This document shows positions 18,636 through 27,077 of a DNA stretch of 64,000 nt, one piece after another (position 1 is the first letter of the stretch; every line of letters starts with the position of its first letter). This DNA comes from Alteromonas abrolhosensis (lineage in GTDB: Bacteria; Pseudomonadota; Gammaproteobacteria; Enterobacterales; Alteromonadaceae), in NCBI RefSeq assembly GCF_001953635.1, contig NZ_MEJH01000004.1, positions 62,001 through 126,000 of the forward strand, given 5' to 3'. The position numbers and the translations under genes were made by a program. The notes beneath the pieces are model-generated. The model made no database searches. It was not told the DNA's origin and was given only the letters and a program-made list of their open reading frames with translations.

Positions 18636-19031
18636 TCACAGCGAGATTGATTTATTTTGTATGAGTTCTATTGCATATCCATCGGGGTCGCGTACAAAAG
18701 CGATAATTGTTGACCCACCTTTGACAGGACCTGGTTTGCGATACACATCGGCACCATTTGCTTCTAAATTCTCACAAAACTGATAGATGTCATCTACCTC
18801 AATGGCGATATGACCATATGCGTTACCCTTATCGTAGGTATTGTCGCCCCAGTTATAGGTAAGTTCTAATACTGTACTGTCAGCTTCATCACCATATCCA
18901 ACGAAAGCCAGCGTATATTCGTATTCTTTGTTTTCAGACTGACGAAGAAGGCGCATGCCCATGAGTGAAGTATAAAAATGAAGTGAAGCTTCTAAGTTTT
19001 CAACTCGAAGCATGGTGTGAAGCATTCGCAT
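18636..19031 (-). CDS. gloA: Lactoylglutathione lyase (glyoxalase I)
   Basis: A 131-residue metalloenzyme converting the methylglyoxal-glutathione hemithioacetal to S-lactoylglutathione. It matches E. coli GloA closely ([64 protein letters not shown]). Metal ligands H5, E56, H74 and E122 are all in place. The longest frame extends to 19124, but the ATG at 19031 has AAGGAAT upstream and gives the family N-terminus. No glyoxalase II gene is nearby. Confidence 0.96.
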   Translation of the reverse strand: MRMLHTMLRVENLEASLHFYTSLMGMRLLRQSENKEYEYTLAFVGYGDEADSTVLELTYNWGDNTYDKGNAYGHIAIEVDDIYQFCENLEANGADVYRKPGPVKGGSTIIAFVRDPDGYAIELIQNKSISL

Positions 19032-19219
19032 AACAGATTCCTTTTCGAGCCATCGGAATAACTCGATGGCACACAGCATTGTGATTGCGTGTTGGACGTT
19101 ACTTTTCTGTACTCCTAAATTCATAGAGTACTTTTATAAGTAAACGCAAACGACACGCGCTTATGATAATAAGGAAATGTTAACGCTTTAAGACAGTTTT
19201 ACAATTCTAGTTAATTATA

Positions 19220-19930
19220 TTAAAAGCCCCACAGACCGATATTATCAATTTTAAGACGGCGAGGCTGGCTCAACAGGTACACTACCATCTTGCCTAGGTC
19301 TTCATTTTGAATCAGGCCACTGTCTACTTTCTCTGTTTCTGTTTTCTGTGATTGAATTAGCGCAGGGTTTAGGGAGTGAACGTGAATGCCGTAGGGACGA
19401 ACTTCTTCTTGCAACGCTTTTCCAAGCCCCACCATTGCAAATTTTGATGCACAGTAAACGCCCGCATTCGCATAGCCGTTCAATGCCGCTTGAGAAGCTA
19501 TATTGATGATGTAACCCTCTTTATTGTCAATCATATGAGGCACAACCTCTTTACACATAAGGAAGGTACCTTTTACATTAGTATCCATTACTTCGTCCCA
19601 ATCATCTTCACTGGTTTCCCAGATAAGCGTTTCTTTACCAAAACCACTGTTGTTAATTAGAACGTGTAACTCGCCAAATGTGCGTTTTGCGTTAGCAACA
19701 AAATCTGCGACATCCGAGCTGCTTGCAACATTGCAAACTTGGCCGTAAATCTTGCCCGGAAAAGCAACTTCAAACTGTGTAACGGTTTCTACAATTGTGT
19801 TTTTGGTACGGCCACAAATCGCCACATTCATACCTTCTTCCAATAAATACCGTGTAATGGTTTTACCTAAACCCTTACCGCCGCCAGTAACAATGGCTGT
19901 TTTACCCGTTAATGCATACATGTCTGTCAT
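19220..19930 (-). CDS. Short-chain dehydrogenase/reductase
   Basis: A 236-residue classical SDR. The NAD(P)-binding TGGGKGLG is at residues 15-22, NNSG at 93-96, the catalytic Ser in INIASQAA near 146, and Y159/K163 in VYCASKFA. The position after beta-2 is basic (CGRTKN), which suggests NADP preference. The C-terminus LKIDNIGLWGF resembles SDRs annotated only as oxidoreductases. The substrate cannot be told from sequence. It is monocistronic, about 190 bases from gloA. Confidence 0.9.
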   Translation of the reverse strand: MTDMYALTGKTAIVTGGGKGLGKTITRYLLEEGMNVAICGRTKNTIVETVTQFEVAFPGKIYGQVCNVASSSDVADFVANAKRTFGELHVLINNSGFGKETLIWETSEDDWDEVMDTNVKGTFLMCKEVVPHMIDNKEGYIINIASQAALNGYANAGVYCASKFAMVGLGKALQEEVRPYGIHVHSLNPALIQSQKTETEKVDSGLIQNEDLGKMVVYLLSQPRRLKIDNIGLWGF

Positions 19931-20255
19931 AATCTGAACCTAAAACAAAAAAGTAAGGTTAGCGCAGCTTTTAAGCCCCTTGAATAAACATACGTATTCA
20001 AAATACAAACAAAGAATGTGTGAAAAAGGTATGACTAAAAAACAATCTAAAAATAATTGGACATCTTCGCGAATAACCTGTACATTTCCGCTCGCTCTAG
20101 ATATGTTTTACGCTTTACCTAATACTGCGCTGTACCTTTCTTTATACCTTCAAATTGAAGTTCTAGATAGATATACAACTGCTTTACTAGCTTAGTTATG
20201 TCTATAGCTATCGGTGGTTTCCACCATTACATCAATTTTTTAAAAGGTTATTATT
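19931..20255 (+). other. Upstream region and probable long 5' leader of the cold-shock gene
   Basis: About 325 bases before the cold-shock gene. Cold-shock mRNAs of enterobacteria carry long structured leaders. Here a GGTGG-TTT-CCACC hairpin (20213-20225) lies about 30 bases ahead of the start. A 54-codon frame beginning ATGACTAAAAAACAATC near 20031 was noted but has no recognisable product. Confidence 0.4.
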
Positions 20256-20468
20256 ATGTCTAATTCTGTAAACGGTACAGTTAAGTGGTTTAACGAGGAA
20301 AAAGGTTTCGGTTTCATTACTCCTGAAGCTGGTGGCAAAGACGTATTTGTACACTTCCGTTCAATTACTTCTGACGGCTTTAAGACTCTTGCTGAAGGTC
20401 AAGCAGTTAGCTTCGAAGTTGAACAAGGCCAAAAAGGTCCACAAGCTGCTAACGTAGTAGTTCGATAA
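20256..20468 (+). CDS. CspA-family cold-shock protein
   Basis: A 70-residue single cold-shock domain that binds single-stranded RNA/DNA and acts as an RNA chaperone in the cytoplasm. RNP1 KGFGFI and RNP2 VFVHF are present, with the family start [16 protein letters not shown]. Length equals the E. coli CspA group. AAAGG lies upstream of the ATG. A long upstream leader and a short ORF behind it are described separately. Which paralogue it represents cannot be assigned. Confidence 0.95.
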   Translation: MSNSVNGTVKWFNEEKGFGFITPEAGGKDVFVHFRSITSDGFKTLAEGQAVSFEVEQGQKGPQAANVVVR

Positions 20469-20637
20469 GACCTCTAAGCTTATCAAAGGTCATTTCTCCT
20501 ATATGAAGTGACCTCATTAAATATGGGCTCTTTCTGAAACTTTGTGTTCACGCAAGAGCCTAATTATCGTTTTTCGATTTCTTTACCCAACCTGCGAGGA
20601 ATTCAAAACAAACAACATCAAAAAAGAAGTATTTACT

Positions 20638-20817
20638 ATGCAATTTCAAAATTCTATCTCTAGCTTTAATAGCGCCATGTCTGGTGCGTTAATTTCAAAT
20701 ATCTCCATAAATAAAACAAACGTTGCCTTTAAACATGCGAATACTTATCGGCATGTAGAATTGCCATCAAGGCAAGAAGCAAAGCGATTTGTTGCCCAGC
20801 TTATTCAAGCTCAATAG
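20638..20817 (+). CDS. Small hypothetical protein downstream of the cold-shock gene
   Basis: A 59-codon ORF (MQFQNSISSFNSAMSGAL to RFVAQLIQAQ) about 170 bases after the cold-shock gene. I do not recognise it. It has a polar, weakly amphipathic N-terminus and a basic, Gln-rich end (LPSRQEAKRFVAQLIQ), with no signal peptide or membrane helix. AAAGAAG about 9 bases ahead of the ATG is a modest ribosome site. The frame stays open upstream to 20542, but that part looks like leader. It could be co-transcribed with the cold-shock gene. Confidence 0.45.
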   Translation: MQFQNSISSFNSAMSGALISNISINKTNVAFKHANTYRHVELPSRQEAKRFVAQLIQAQ

Positions 20818-21090
20818 AAAAACAGTAGTTCAAACCCTTTATTTTAAAGCTCTAGAAGGCTTAGGTAATGTGAATAATCGCGCTTATTTACAGCTGTAAC
20901 TCCCTACGTTGAATGTTTATTTGAACGATGAAACGTTAAAAACAGTAGGTGTTAGCAGTGATATATGGTTAGAAAGGTCCTGCGTCTTGATTAGGGTAGT
21001 TTAGTAAAGGCAAGGTCAGCTGAACTGTGACAAGGCGGGAATGACAATGGCCAGCACGTTGAGTACTGACCAATGTCTACTTAAGATTAA

Positions 21091-22509
21091 TTACTTTTTA
21101 GCTCTTAAATCAACGTCCGAATCTGCTAGCAAGTATATGCTTGCTGCGTAGGCTGCGATGTTTTGCGCGAGTTCATCAGGGTCAATTTTATCTAAGGTAT
21201 CATCTGGCGTGTGGTGAAGATCAAAGTAATCTCTGCCGTTTTGGTTCAACCTAATGGTCGGCACGCCTTTCGCAGCTAGCGGTATAATGTCAGGGCCGCC
21301 GCCAGCAATGTCTGAGCCACCACGCACTATACCTAACGGTGATAAAATCTTTGCGATTTCATCAACTAGTACAGTCGCTTCGGGGTTCACGTTTGACACT
21401 ACTTGCCAGATAGTTTGCGCGCCAAAGTCAGATTCTGTGGCCAGAACGTGATTTTCAAGGTTCATTTCGTGCTGTTTAGCGTAAGCGAAGGCGCCTAACA
21501 AACCCACTTCTTCAGCGCCAAACATAACCACACGAATGGTGCGCTTTGGGCGCTCCGGCAAAGAAGCAATTAATGCGGCGGCTGCCGTTGTAATAGCAAT
21601 ACCCGCACCGTCATCAACTGCGCCAGTACCTAAATCCCAACTGTCTAGGTGCCCGCCAATAAGTACAATTTCTTCAGGCTTTTCACTGCCCACTAAGTCC
21701 AGAATCACATTACCGCTTTTTACTTCGCCTTTCCATTTAGATTCAGAGTGGAGCGACAATGACAAAGGCTTGCCTAAATTGTGTAGGCGTCGTAAATGGT
21801 CTGCATCTGGGTTCGATATAGCGATTACTGGAATATTTGACCAATTGTCGCCGTCTGAACTCATCATCCCCGAGTGAGGGAATCGATGAGAGTCTGAACC
21901 TACTGAGCGTACAACTAGCGCTTCTGCACCACCGCGTTGAGCATGTTGCCAACCAATGCGTCGACGTTGATTTGCTTGACCATAACCTGCACCGGTTTGG
22001 CTTTTTACCATGGCGTCGCCATCTACAAATGCAATTTTGCCTTTAAGTGCACCATCTTTAACAGCGGTTAATGCATGAATGTCTCTGAAATAAACGATAT
22101 CTGCATTGATCTCGCTTTCTGAAGGCGCTGCGCCGCCAAGGGCTGTGCCGTAAAGCGGTTGTGTATAAGGTGCAGTGAGTAAAATATGCAGGTGACCTCT
22201 ATCCCAAAAGGGCATAGTAAACTCTTCTATGCTTACTTTATCAAAACCTAGGCGCTTTCCTACCACAACACCCCAATCTCTGGCCCGCTTTTCTGCTTCA
22301 GAGCCGCCTAGTCGAGGGCCAATCTCTGTAGTTAGTGATTCAACGATGCTATAGCCTAAGTCACTTTTTAGCGCTTTTTGAATTAACGCCTCAGCATTTT
22401 TCTTTTGCTCGTCACTAATGGGTGAGGTGTTGGCGAAAACGCCAAAACTGCATGCACTTACTAATGCACCAAACGCTAAATTTCTAGCGAAAGTATTCAA
22501 TCGAGACAT
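21091..22509 (-). CDS. M28-family zinc peptidase, exported
   Basis: A 472-residue exported metallopeptidase. The signal segment runs RNLAFGALVSACSFGVFA; VSAC could be a lipobox. A PA-like insertion sits in the middle, and the M28 dizinc site has GGHLDSWD, VDDGAG, GAEEVGLLG, ESDFGA and LHHTPDDTLD. Such enzymes release amino acids or dipeptides from peptides in the periplasm or at the cell surface; specificity here is unknown. The longest frame reaches 22638, but the ATG at 22509 has GGAGAA just ahead and starts the signal peptide. It is monocistronic, with 273 gene-free bases on its 3' side. Confidence 0.9.
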   Translation of the reverse strand: MSRLNTFARNLAFGALVSACSFGVFANTSPISDEQKKNAEALIQKALKSDLGYSIVESLTTEIGPRLGGSEAEKRARDWGVVVGKRLGFDKVSIEEFTMPFWDRGHLHILLTAPYTQPLYGTALGGAAPSESEINADIVYFRDIHALTAVKDGALKGKIAFVDGDAMVKSQTGAGYGQANQRRRIGWQHAQRGGAEALVVRSVGSDSHRFPHSGMMSSDGDNWSNIPVIAISNPDADHLRRLHNLGKPLSLSLHSESKWKGEVKSGNVILDLVGSEKPEEIVLIGGHLDSWDLGTGAVDDGAGIAITTAAAALIASLPERPKRTIRVVMFGAEEVGLLGAFAYAKQHEMNLENHVLATESDFGAQTIWQVVSNVNPEATVLVDEIAKILSPLGIVRGGSDIAGGGPDIIPLAAKGVPTIRLNQNGRDYFDLHHTPDDTLDKIDPDELAQNIAAYAASIYLLADSDVDLRAKK

Positions 22510-22710
22510 GTGTTCTCCATGGGGTATTTTTATATTTTTACTTAACTTGCACGAGCAAAGCTGTGATGCACCCATCATAGCCAATTTGTTTGTCGCTTTC
22601 GAGGCAAACCACAAGCGTAAATAGTGTGTTAATCGCAACTGGAGCTTTTAGGCTATTACAATTAATGTTACGTTTCTTAAAAAGGAAAATGGATTACAAG
22701 GAAGGTACGT

Positions 22711-23523
22711 ATGGATAAATCCTCAGATTCTTATTTAAATTCATCTTTAAAGCACAAAACACAAGCCTTTCTCATGGACATTGCTGGAGTCAGTATCGTA
22801 GCTTGCTCGCTCTTTCTCACGGGGTGCGGTGGCAGCAGTTCAAATGATAAAGATAGTGCCTTACAAACGGACTCGGTGCTTGGGATATGGTTTGGGCAAG
22901 CAACAACGGGTGAAGATGGGCAGGAAGCAATTGTAATTGCTGTCTCCCCTGAGGGTAAGGCTATCATGTTTTCTGAGGCGTCCCATAACACGCTGATTGC
23001 TCATGGCTCTGTAAGCGAAAACATCTTTTCATCTGATGACACGATGTTGTATCCAGGAACTGGAATGACTCGCCAAGGGGCGATGCAGGTGACCGCGGTA
23101 GCAGACTCACTTGAAGGTTCGTCAACAGTATCAGATGGTGGTTTAGGTTTTTCTACCGCTAAGGTTGGCTCATCAAACGATGTTTCTCTTATCGACATAG
23201 CTGGCAATTATTCGAGTTCATGGACGGAGGGGTCTTACACTCGCTCATTCGCTATTGATGCTGACGGAATAATCAGCGGTTCAGATACTAACGGGTGCGT
23301 ATTCTCAGGTACAGCCGAACCTATCAGCGGAGTGACTGCAATCTTCAGTATTACCGTTAAAGCAGATGTTTGCTTTGAAGATTTCGTATATGAAGGGCTT
23401 CTTGCCTATGGCGTATTTCCATTTGAGTTTCAAAATTCAATTAATGATAGAAAAGGGATTGTTATTGCAGCGGAAGAGCCTTCTAGAGCTTACGCATTTT
23501 ACCAGTTTAGCCCTCAGGAATAG
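22711..23523 (+). CDS. Predicted lipoprotein of unknown function
   Basis: A 270-residue protein with a lipobox LTGC (C39) after a hydrophobic segment, followed by a GGSSSNDKDS linker. The rest is rich in Ser, Gly, Thr and Asp with alternating hydrophobics, suggesting an all-beta fold. Two similar units may be present: LGIWFGQATTGEDGQEAIVI and IAGNYSSSWTEGSYTRSFAI. Two Cys pairs could form disulfides. No family was recognised. The ATG has AAGGAAGG upstream. The n-region is long (about 20 residues) for a lipoprotein signal. Confidence 0.75.
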   Translation: MDKSSDSYLNSSLKHKTQAFLMDIAGVSIVACSLFLTGCGGSSSNDKDSALQTDSVLGIWFGQATTGEDGQEAIVIAVSPEGKAIMFSEASHNTLIAHGSVSENIFSSDDTMLYPGTGMTRQGAMQVTAVADSLEGSSTVSDGGLGFSTAKVGSSNDVSLIDIAGNYSSSWTEGSYTRSFAIDADGIISGSDTNGCVFSGTAEPISGVTAIFSITVKADVCFEDFVYEGLLAYGVFPFEFQNSINDRKGIVIAAEEPSRAYAFYQFSPQE

Positions 23524-23537
23524 CTTTATAGGGGGCG

Positions 23538-23567
23538 CGAAAAAGGAGTTTAAAGGCTCCTTTTTCG
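23538..23567 (+). terminator. Terminator after the lipoprotein gene
   Basis: An 11-bp perfect stem CGAAAAAGGAG/CTCCTTTTTCG with an 8-base loop, 14 bases after the stop codon. The gene converges with nth, so both may use it. Confidence 0.75.
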
Positions 23568-23606
23568 ATAATAGTGGCTTATTCTACGCTTCTATATTAT
23601 GAGGTT

Positions 23607-24329
23607 CTATTTACGCTTCTTCTTAAGCGCCAACTTTTGTTTTTTCTCTTGTTCCTTCAGTACTTCGTTAATGAAACTCTTTCTGCCGAACTCGCGTGTA
23701 ATGACACATTTGTTTAAGTCGAAACCGCGGGCAGGGCAGTATTCTCTGCCATATAGAATGATTTGGAGATGCAAATCGTTCCACCTTTCTTTTGGGAACA
23801 AACGTTTTGCGTCACGCTCTGTCTGCTCAACACTTTTTCCGTTCGACAACCCCCAGCGATACATTAATCGGTGGATATGAGTATCTACGGGAAACGCGGG
23901 AATCCCAAAGCCTTGAGACATAACCACTGCGGCAGTTTTGTGGCCAACAGCGGGCATAGCTTCTAGTGCTTCAAAGTTTGCTGGCACTTCACCATTGTGT
24001 TGTTTAATGATCATGTCAGACAAATGCCAAATGCCTTTGGACTTCATTGGAGACAAACCACAAGGACGGATAATATCTTGAATTTCTTCAATACTCATCA
24101 TCACCATATCATATGGATTATCAGCTCTAGCAAAGAGTTTTGGCGTAATTTGGTTAACGCGTTCGTCTGTACATTGCGCTGAGAGAAGAACGGCGATTAA
24201 CAGTGTGTATGGGTCTTTATGGTCAAGAAAAATAGGAACTTCTGGATATAGGTCATCCAAAATTCGCATGATTTCCTTTACTTTTTCCTGCTTGGAAAGC
24301 GCTTTTATGGGCTTAGTTACGTCATTCAT
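23607..24329 (-). CDS. nth: Endonuclease III-like DNA glycosylase
   Basis: A 240-residue HhH-GPD base-excision-repair glycosylase. Helix-hairpin-helix MPAVGHKTAAVV holds the catalytic lysine K131, and VDTHIHR holds the catalytic aspartate D149. Canonical Nth ends in a four-cysteine [4Fe-4S] motif. Here only C198 (EYCPARG) and C208 (LNKCVIT) remain, so the cluster is probably absent. The C-terminus is a charged, Lys-rich tail (KEQEKKQKLALKKKRK). It lies downstream of rsxE, the usual position of nth in gammaproteobacteria. The function call is firm; whether it is the main Nth of the cell is not. Confidence 0.88.
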   Translation of the reverse strand: MNDVTKPIKALSKQEKVKEIMRILDDLYPEVPIFLDHKDPYTLLIAVLLSAQCTDERVNQITPKLFARADNPYDMVMMSIEEIQDIIRPCGLSPMKSKGIWHLSDMIIKQHNGEVPANFEALEAMPAVGHKTAAVVMSQGFGIPAFPVDTHIHRLMYRWGLSNGKSVEQTERDAKRLFPKERWNDLHLQIILYGREYCPARGFDLNKCVITREFGRKSFINEVLKEQEKKQKLALKKKRK

Positions 24330-24440
24330 TTCTTAGTTCTTTTTTGGTTGTGCGTGTTTTAGAGCGTGGGAACTCCCAAATGAAAATGCGTTGGGAGTTG
24401 AATCGAAAGTGAAGCACACTCTAAGAAATTGAGTAAGAGC

Positions 24441-25133
24441 CTAGTTCTCAGCGGTAACGCGTACGCGCTCAGCTTTCACCGCAGGTACTTTTTGTTGCGC
24501 GGCTAATTTAGCATCTATACCGTTTTTAATGGCAATTAGAAGGCCCATTCCCAAAAAGGCACCTGGCGGCAGAATCGCAAGCAAAAACGGGTTCTCAGTG
24601 TTAAATAGTGTTATGGTCCAGTTCGCAGCAATTGGGCCAAACAGCCTGTCTGCGCCCGCTAATAGCGTACCTGCGCCCAATACTTCACGCATACCCCCTA
24701 AAATAACCAACACCGCGGTAAAGCCCAGTCCCATCATAAGCCCATCGTAGGCAGAGGCGAGCGGCCCATTTTTAGACGCAAACGCCTCTGCGCGGCCGAT
24801 AATGGCGCAGTTAGTTACAATCAATGGAATGAAAATACCTAATGCTAAGTAAAGGTCGTAGGTATAAGCATTCATTAAAAGCTGAACAATGGTAACGAAA
24901 GCCGCAATGATCATGACAAAGACAGGGATGCGGATTTCGTTTCTTACTACATTTCGAACAAGTGAAACGGTAACGTTACTGCCTATTAGTACCAACATGG
25001 TAGCAAGGCCTAACCCCAAGCCATTGATGAATGTTGCAGTAACGGCTAATAGCGGGCATAACCCTAGCAGCTGAACCAGTGCGGGGTTGTTTTTCCAAAG
25101 TCCCTGTAAAGACAAATCGCGAAAGTCGGTCAC
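24441..25133 (-). CDS. rsxE: Electron transport complex subunit RsxE
   Basis: A 230-residue inner-membrane subunit of the Rsx/Rnf complex with about six membrane helices. The family signature is visible in [20 protein letters not shown] and [11 protein letters not shown]. The conserved Cys in TNCAI helps bind the intramembrane iron site shared with RsxA. It starts with GTG (VTDFRDLS) one base after the rsxG stop, so translation is coupled. Last gene of rsxABCDGE. Confidence 0.96.
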   Translation of the reverse strand: MTDFRDLSLQGLWKNNPALVQLLGLCPLLAVTATFINGLGLGLATMLVLIGSNVTVSLVRNVVRNEIRIPVFVMIIAAFVTIVQLLMNAYTYDLYLALGIFIPLIVTNCAIIGRAEAFASKNGPLASAYDGLMMGLGFTAVLVILGGMREVLGAGTLLAGADRLFGPIAANWTITLFNTENPFLLAILPPGAFLGMGLLIAIKNGIDAKLAAQQKVPAVKAERVRVTAEN

Positions 25134-25134
25134 G

Positions 25135-25992
25135 TTATAGCTCCTCTACACTATGAGGTTGAGCTTCATTCACGTTAACGGCATCAATCGTTTCAACGGA
25201 ATCTGTATTTGCGCAGGTGTTAGGTGCGTCGAAAAGCACAGACTGGTTGGCATGTGAGTAAAGTAAAGCATCACGTACTGCACCTACTACCGCTCTCGGC
25301 GTAATGGTAGCCCCTGTGAACTGGTCGAATTCGCCGCCGTCTTTTTTGACCTGCCAAGGTGCCAAATTATCAGGTGAAAAAGACTTTCCGCTAAATGTGG
25401 TTATCCAGTTACTAACGGCAAGTTCTATTTTATCGCCAAGCCCTGGCGTTTCTTTGTGTTCAATAACGCGCACGCCAAGCACTTTCATATTGATTGTCTT
25501 AGTGTGGGGTTCGCTCTCGTCGTGATGAGTCGCATTAGTAGGCGCTGGCGTGTCCGAGAGTGCCAACGCGGTAACATTAACGTTTTCACTTTCACTGTTG
25601 AGCGAATCAGTGTTCACGTCTTGTGATGAACCGGTACTAACAGGTCCGCTGACTTCTACACCCACTACAATATCAATATCTCCACTGTAACCATTTGGAG
25701 CAGTGGCCTCTAACACTAAAGCGCTAGGTTTGCCGTTGAGCGTAGCTCGATAAATTTTGTGGGCCTTTTTGTTGCCAAGTTCGGGAGCATTTACTTCTGT
25801 GCAGTTGGCGTAAAGCGCATTGTCGTGAAATTCGCTAGGCACTACTTCATTGAGCACGCTTAGCAGTTTTTTCTGCTTTTGTTGCTCAATTTTGTCTTCG
25901 GTACCAAAAAAGGTTAGCGCTATTAATGCTGTAGTAACAACGGCGAACGCACCTAACATGAAGCCATTTTTGGCCAGACTTTCTTTCATCAT
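25135..25992 (-). CDS. rsxG: Electron transport complex subunit RsxG, with insertion
   Basis: A 285-residue FMN-binding subunit anchored by one N-terminal helix (about 11-30) with its body in the periplasm. The covalent FMN site is the Thr in [10 protein letters not shown] (T229). E. coli RsxG is about 206 residues. The extra length comes from a Ser/Thr/Asn/Glu-rich insertion at about residues 117-165 ([19 protein letters not shown] and onward) and a 30-residue acidic tail. It overlaps rsxD by four bases (ATGA). Confidence 0.94.
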   Translation of the reverse strand: MMKESLAKNGFMLGAFAVVTTALIALTFFGTEDKIEQQKQKKLLSVLNEVVPSEFHDNALYANCTEVNAPELGNKKAHKIYRATLNGKPSALVLEATAPNGYSGDIDIVVGVEVSGPVSTGSSQDVNTDSLNSESENVNVTALALSDTPAPTNATHHDESEPHTKTINMKVLGVRVIEHKETPGLGDKIELAVSNWITTFSGKSFSPDNLAPWQVKKDGGEFDQFTGATITPRAVVGAVRDALLYSHANQSVLFDAPNTCANTDSVETIDAVNVNEAQPHSVEEL

Positions 25993-27077
25993 TGCTGCTT
26001 ACCTCGGCCTTTGCCTACATGTTTCCCGTATACGCGAGGGCGGGTGTAATAATCAATCAAAGGCACCGCCATGTTCATAATAATAACTGCAAACGCCACA
26101 GCATCAGGGTAACCACCAAAGGTACGGATTATTACCACCCAAAAACCAATCGCTGCACCGAATATAATGCGGCCTTTTGGCGTTGTTGACGCTGAAACCG
26201 GATCGGTGGCGATGAAGAATGCGCCTACCATTACTGCACCATTAAACAAATGAAATAGCGGTGAAGCATAGTAATCGGCGTTAACTAAATGAAGCAGTGA
26301 TGCACAAACAAACACACTTAGCAGCATGCCGCCAGGGATATGCCAGCTTATAATGCGGGCTTTCCATAGATAAAGGCCGCCAAGTAGATAAGCGAGACTT
26401 ACCATTCCCCACCCTGCACCCGCAGCTTCGAATACTCCGCCATCGAAGATTGGCTTCGCTAATGACTCTGAGTATGTTACGCCTTGGGTTAGGTCGGTTT
26501 TCAATGTGTCTAACGGTGTCGCCATGGTTACACCATCGGCGATGGTTTTAAGCTGAGTGACATCGTATCCGCTTGTGGTAAAGCCAGTAAATATAAGCGA
26601 TACCGAGTCGAAGAAACTTGGTGTGATGCCCGCATGAGTGGCGGGTGGTAGCCACAAGCTCATAGCCGCAGGGAATGAAATAAGCAGAACCACGTATGCA
26701 ATCATAGCGGGGTTGAAAATATTAAATCCAAGCCCGCCGTACACCTGTTTGGCCACAGCGATGGCGAAGAAAACACCCGTAACCGTCATCCACCAAGGTA
26801 GGGTAGGAGGAATACTAATGGCTATGAGTAACCCGGTTAATACCGCACTGTAATCAGTCAGCGTACGTTCAATAGGTCGTTTTCTCAGAAAGAGAATCAC
26901 GCCTTCAATAACGAGGGCGCTCACTACTGCGATGACCGCTTGAATTAGCACTCCCCAACCAAAAAAGAAGGATTGTGCAATCATGCCGGGGATCATGGCG
27001 TAAATCACCATACGCATGACTTGGCCGGTATCGCGTCTTACCCTTTGGTGTGGTGAACTCGATAAACTTAACTTCAT
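25989..27077 (-). CDS. rsxD: Electron transport complex subunit RsxD
   Basis: A 362-residue membrane subunit with roughly nine helices, related to NqrB. The covalent FMN threonine is T187 in [10 protein letters not shown], the same residue number as characterised RnfD. Other family segments are [35 protein letters not shown] and [12 protein letters not shown]. Its start overlaps the rsxC stop by one base and its stop overlaps the rsxG start. Confidence 0.96.
   Translation of the reverse strand: MKLSLSSSPHQRVRRDTGQVMRMVIYAMIPGMIAQSFFFGWGVLIQAVIAVVSALVIEGVILFLRKRPIERTLTDYSAVLTGLLIAISIPPTLPWWMTVTGVFFAIAVAKQVYGGLGFNIFNPAMIAYVVLLISFPAAMSLWLPPATHAGITPSFFDSVSLIFTGFTTSGYDVTQLKTIADGVTMATPLDTLKTDLTQGVTYSESLAKPIFDGGVFEAAGAGWGMVSLAYLLGGLYLWKARIISWHIPGGMLLSVFVCASLLHLVNADYYASPLFHLFNGAVMVGAFFIATDPVSASTTPKGRIIFGAAIGFWVVIIRTFGGYPDAVAFAVIIMNMAVPLIDYYTRPRVYGKHVGKGRGKQQ

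Noticed and set aside
19980..20195. 71-codon plus-strand ORF before the cold-shock gene, or its 54-codon part from about 20031
   Set aside because: The long form starts with TTG and has no known domain; the region is better explained as the long leader of the cold-shock gene. An AAAGG before the inner ATG leaves a small doubt.
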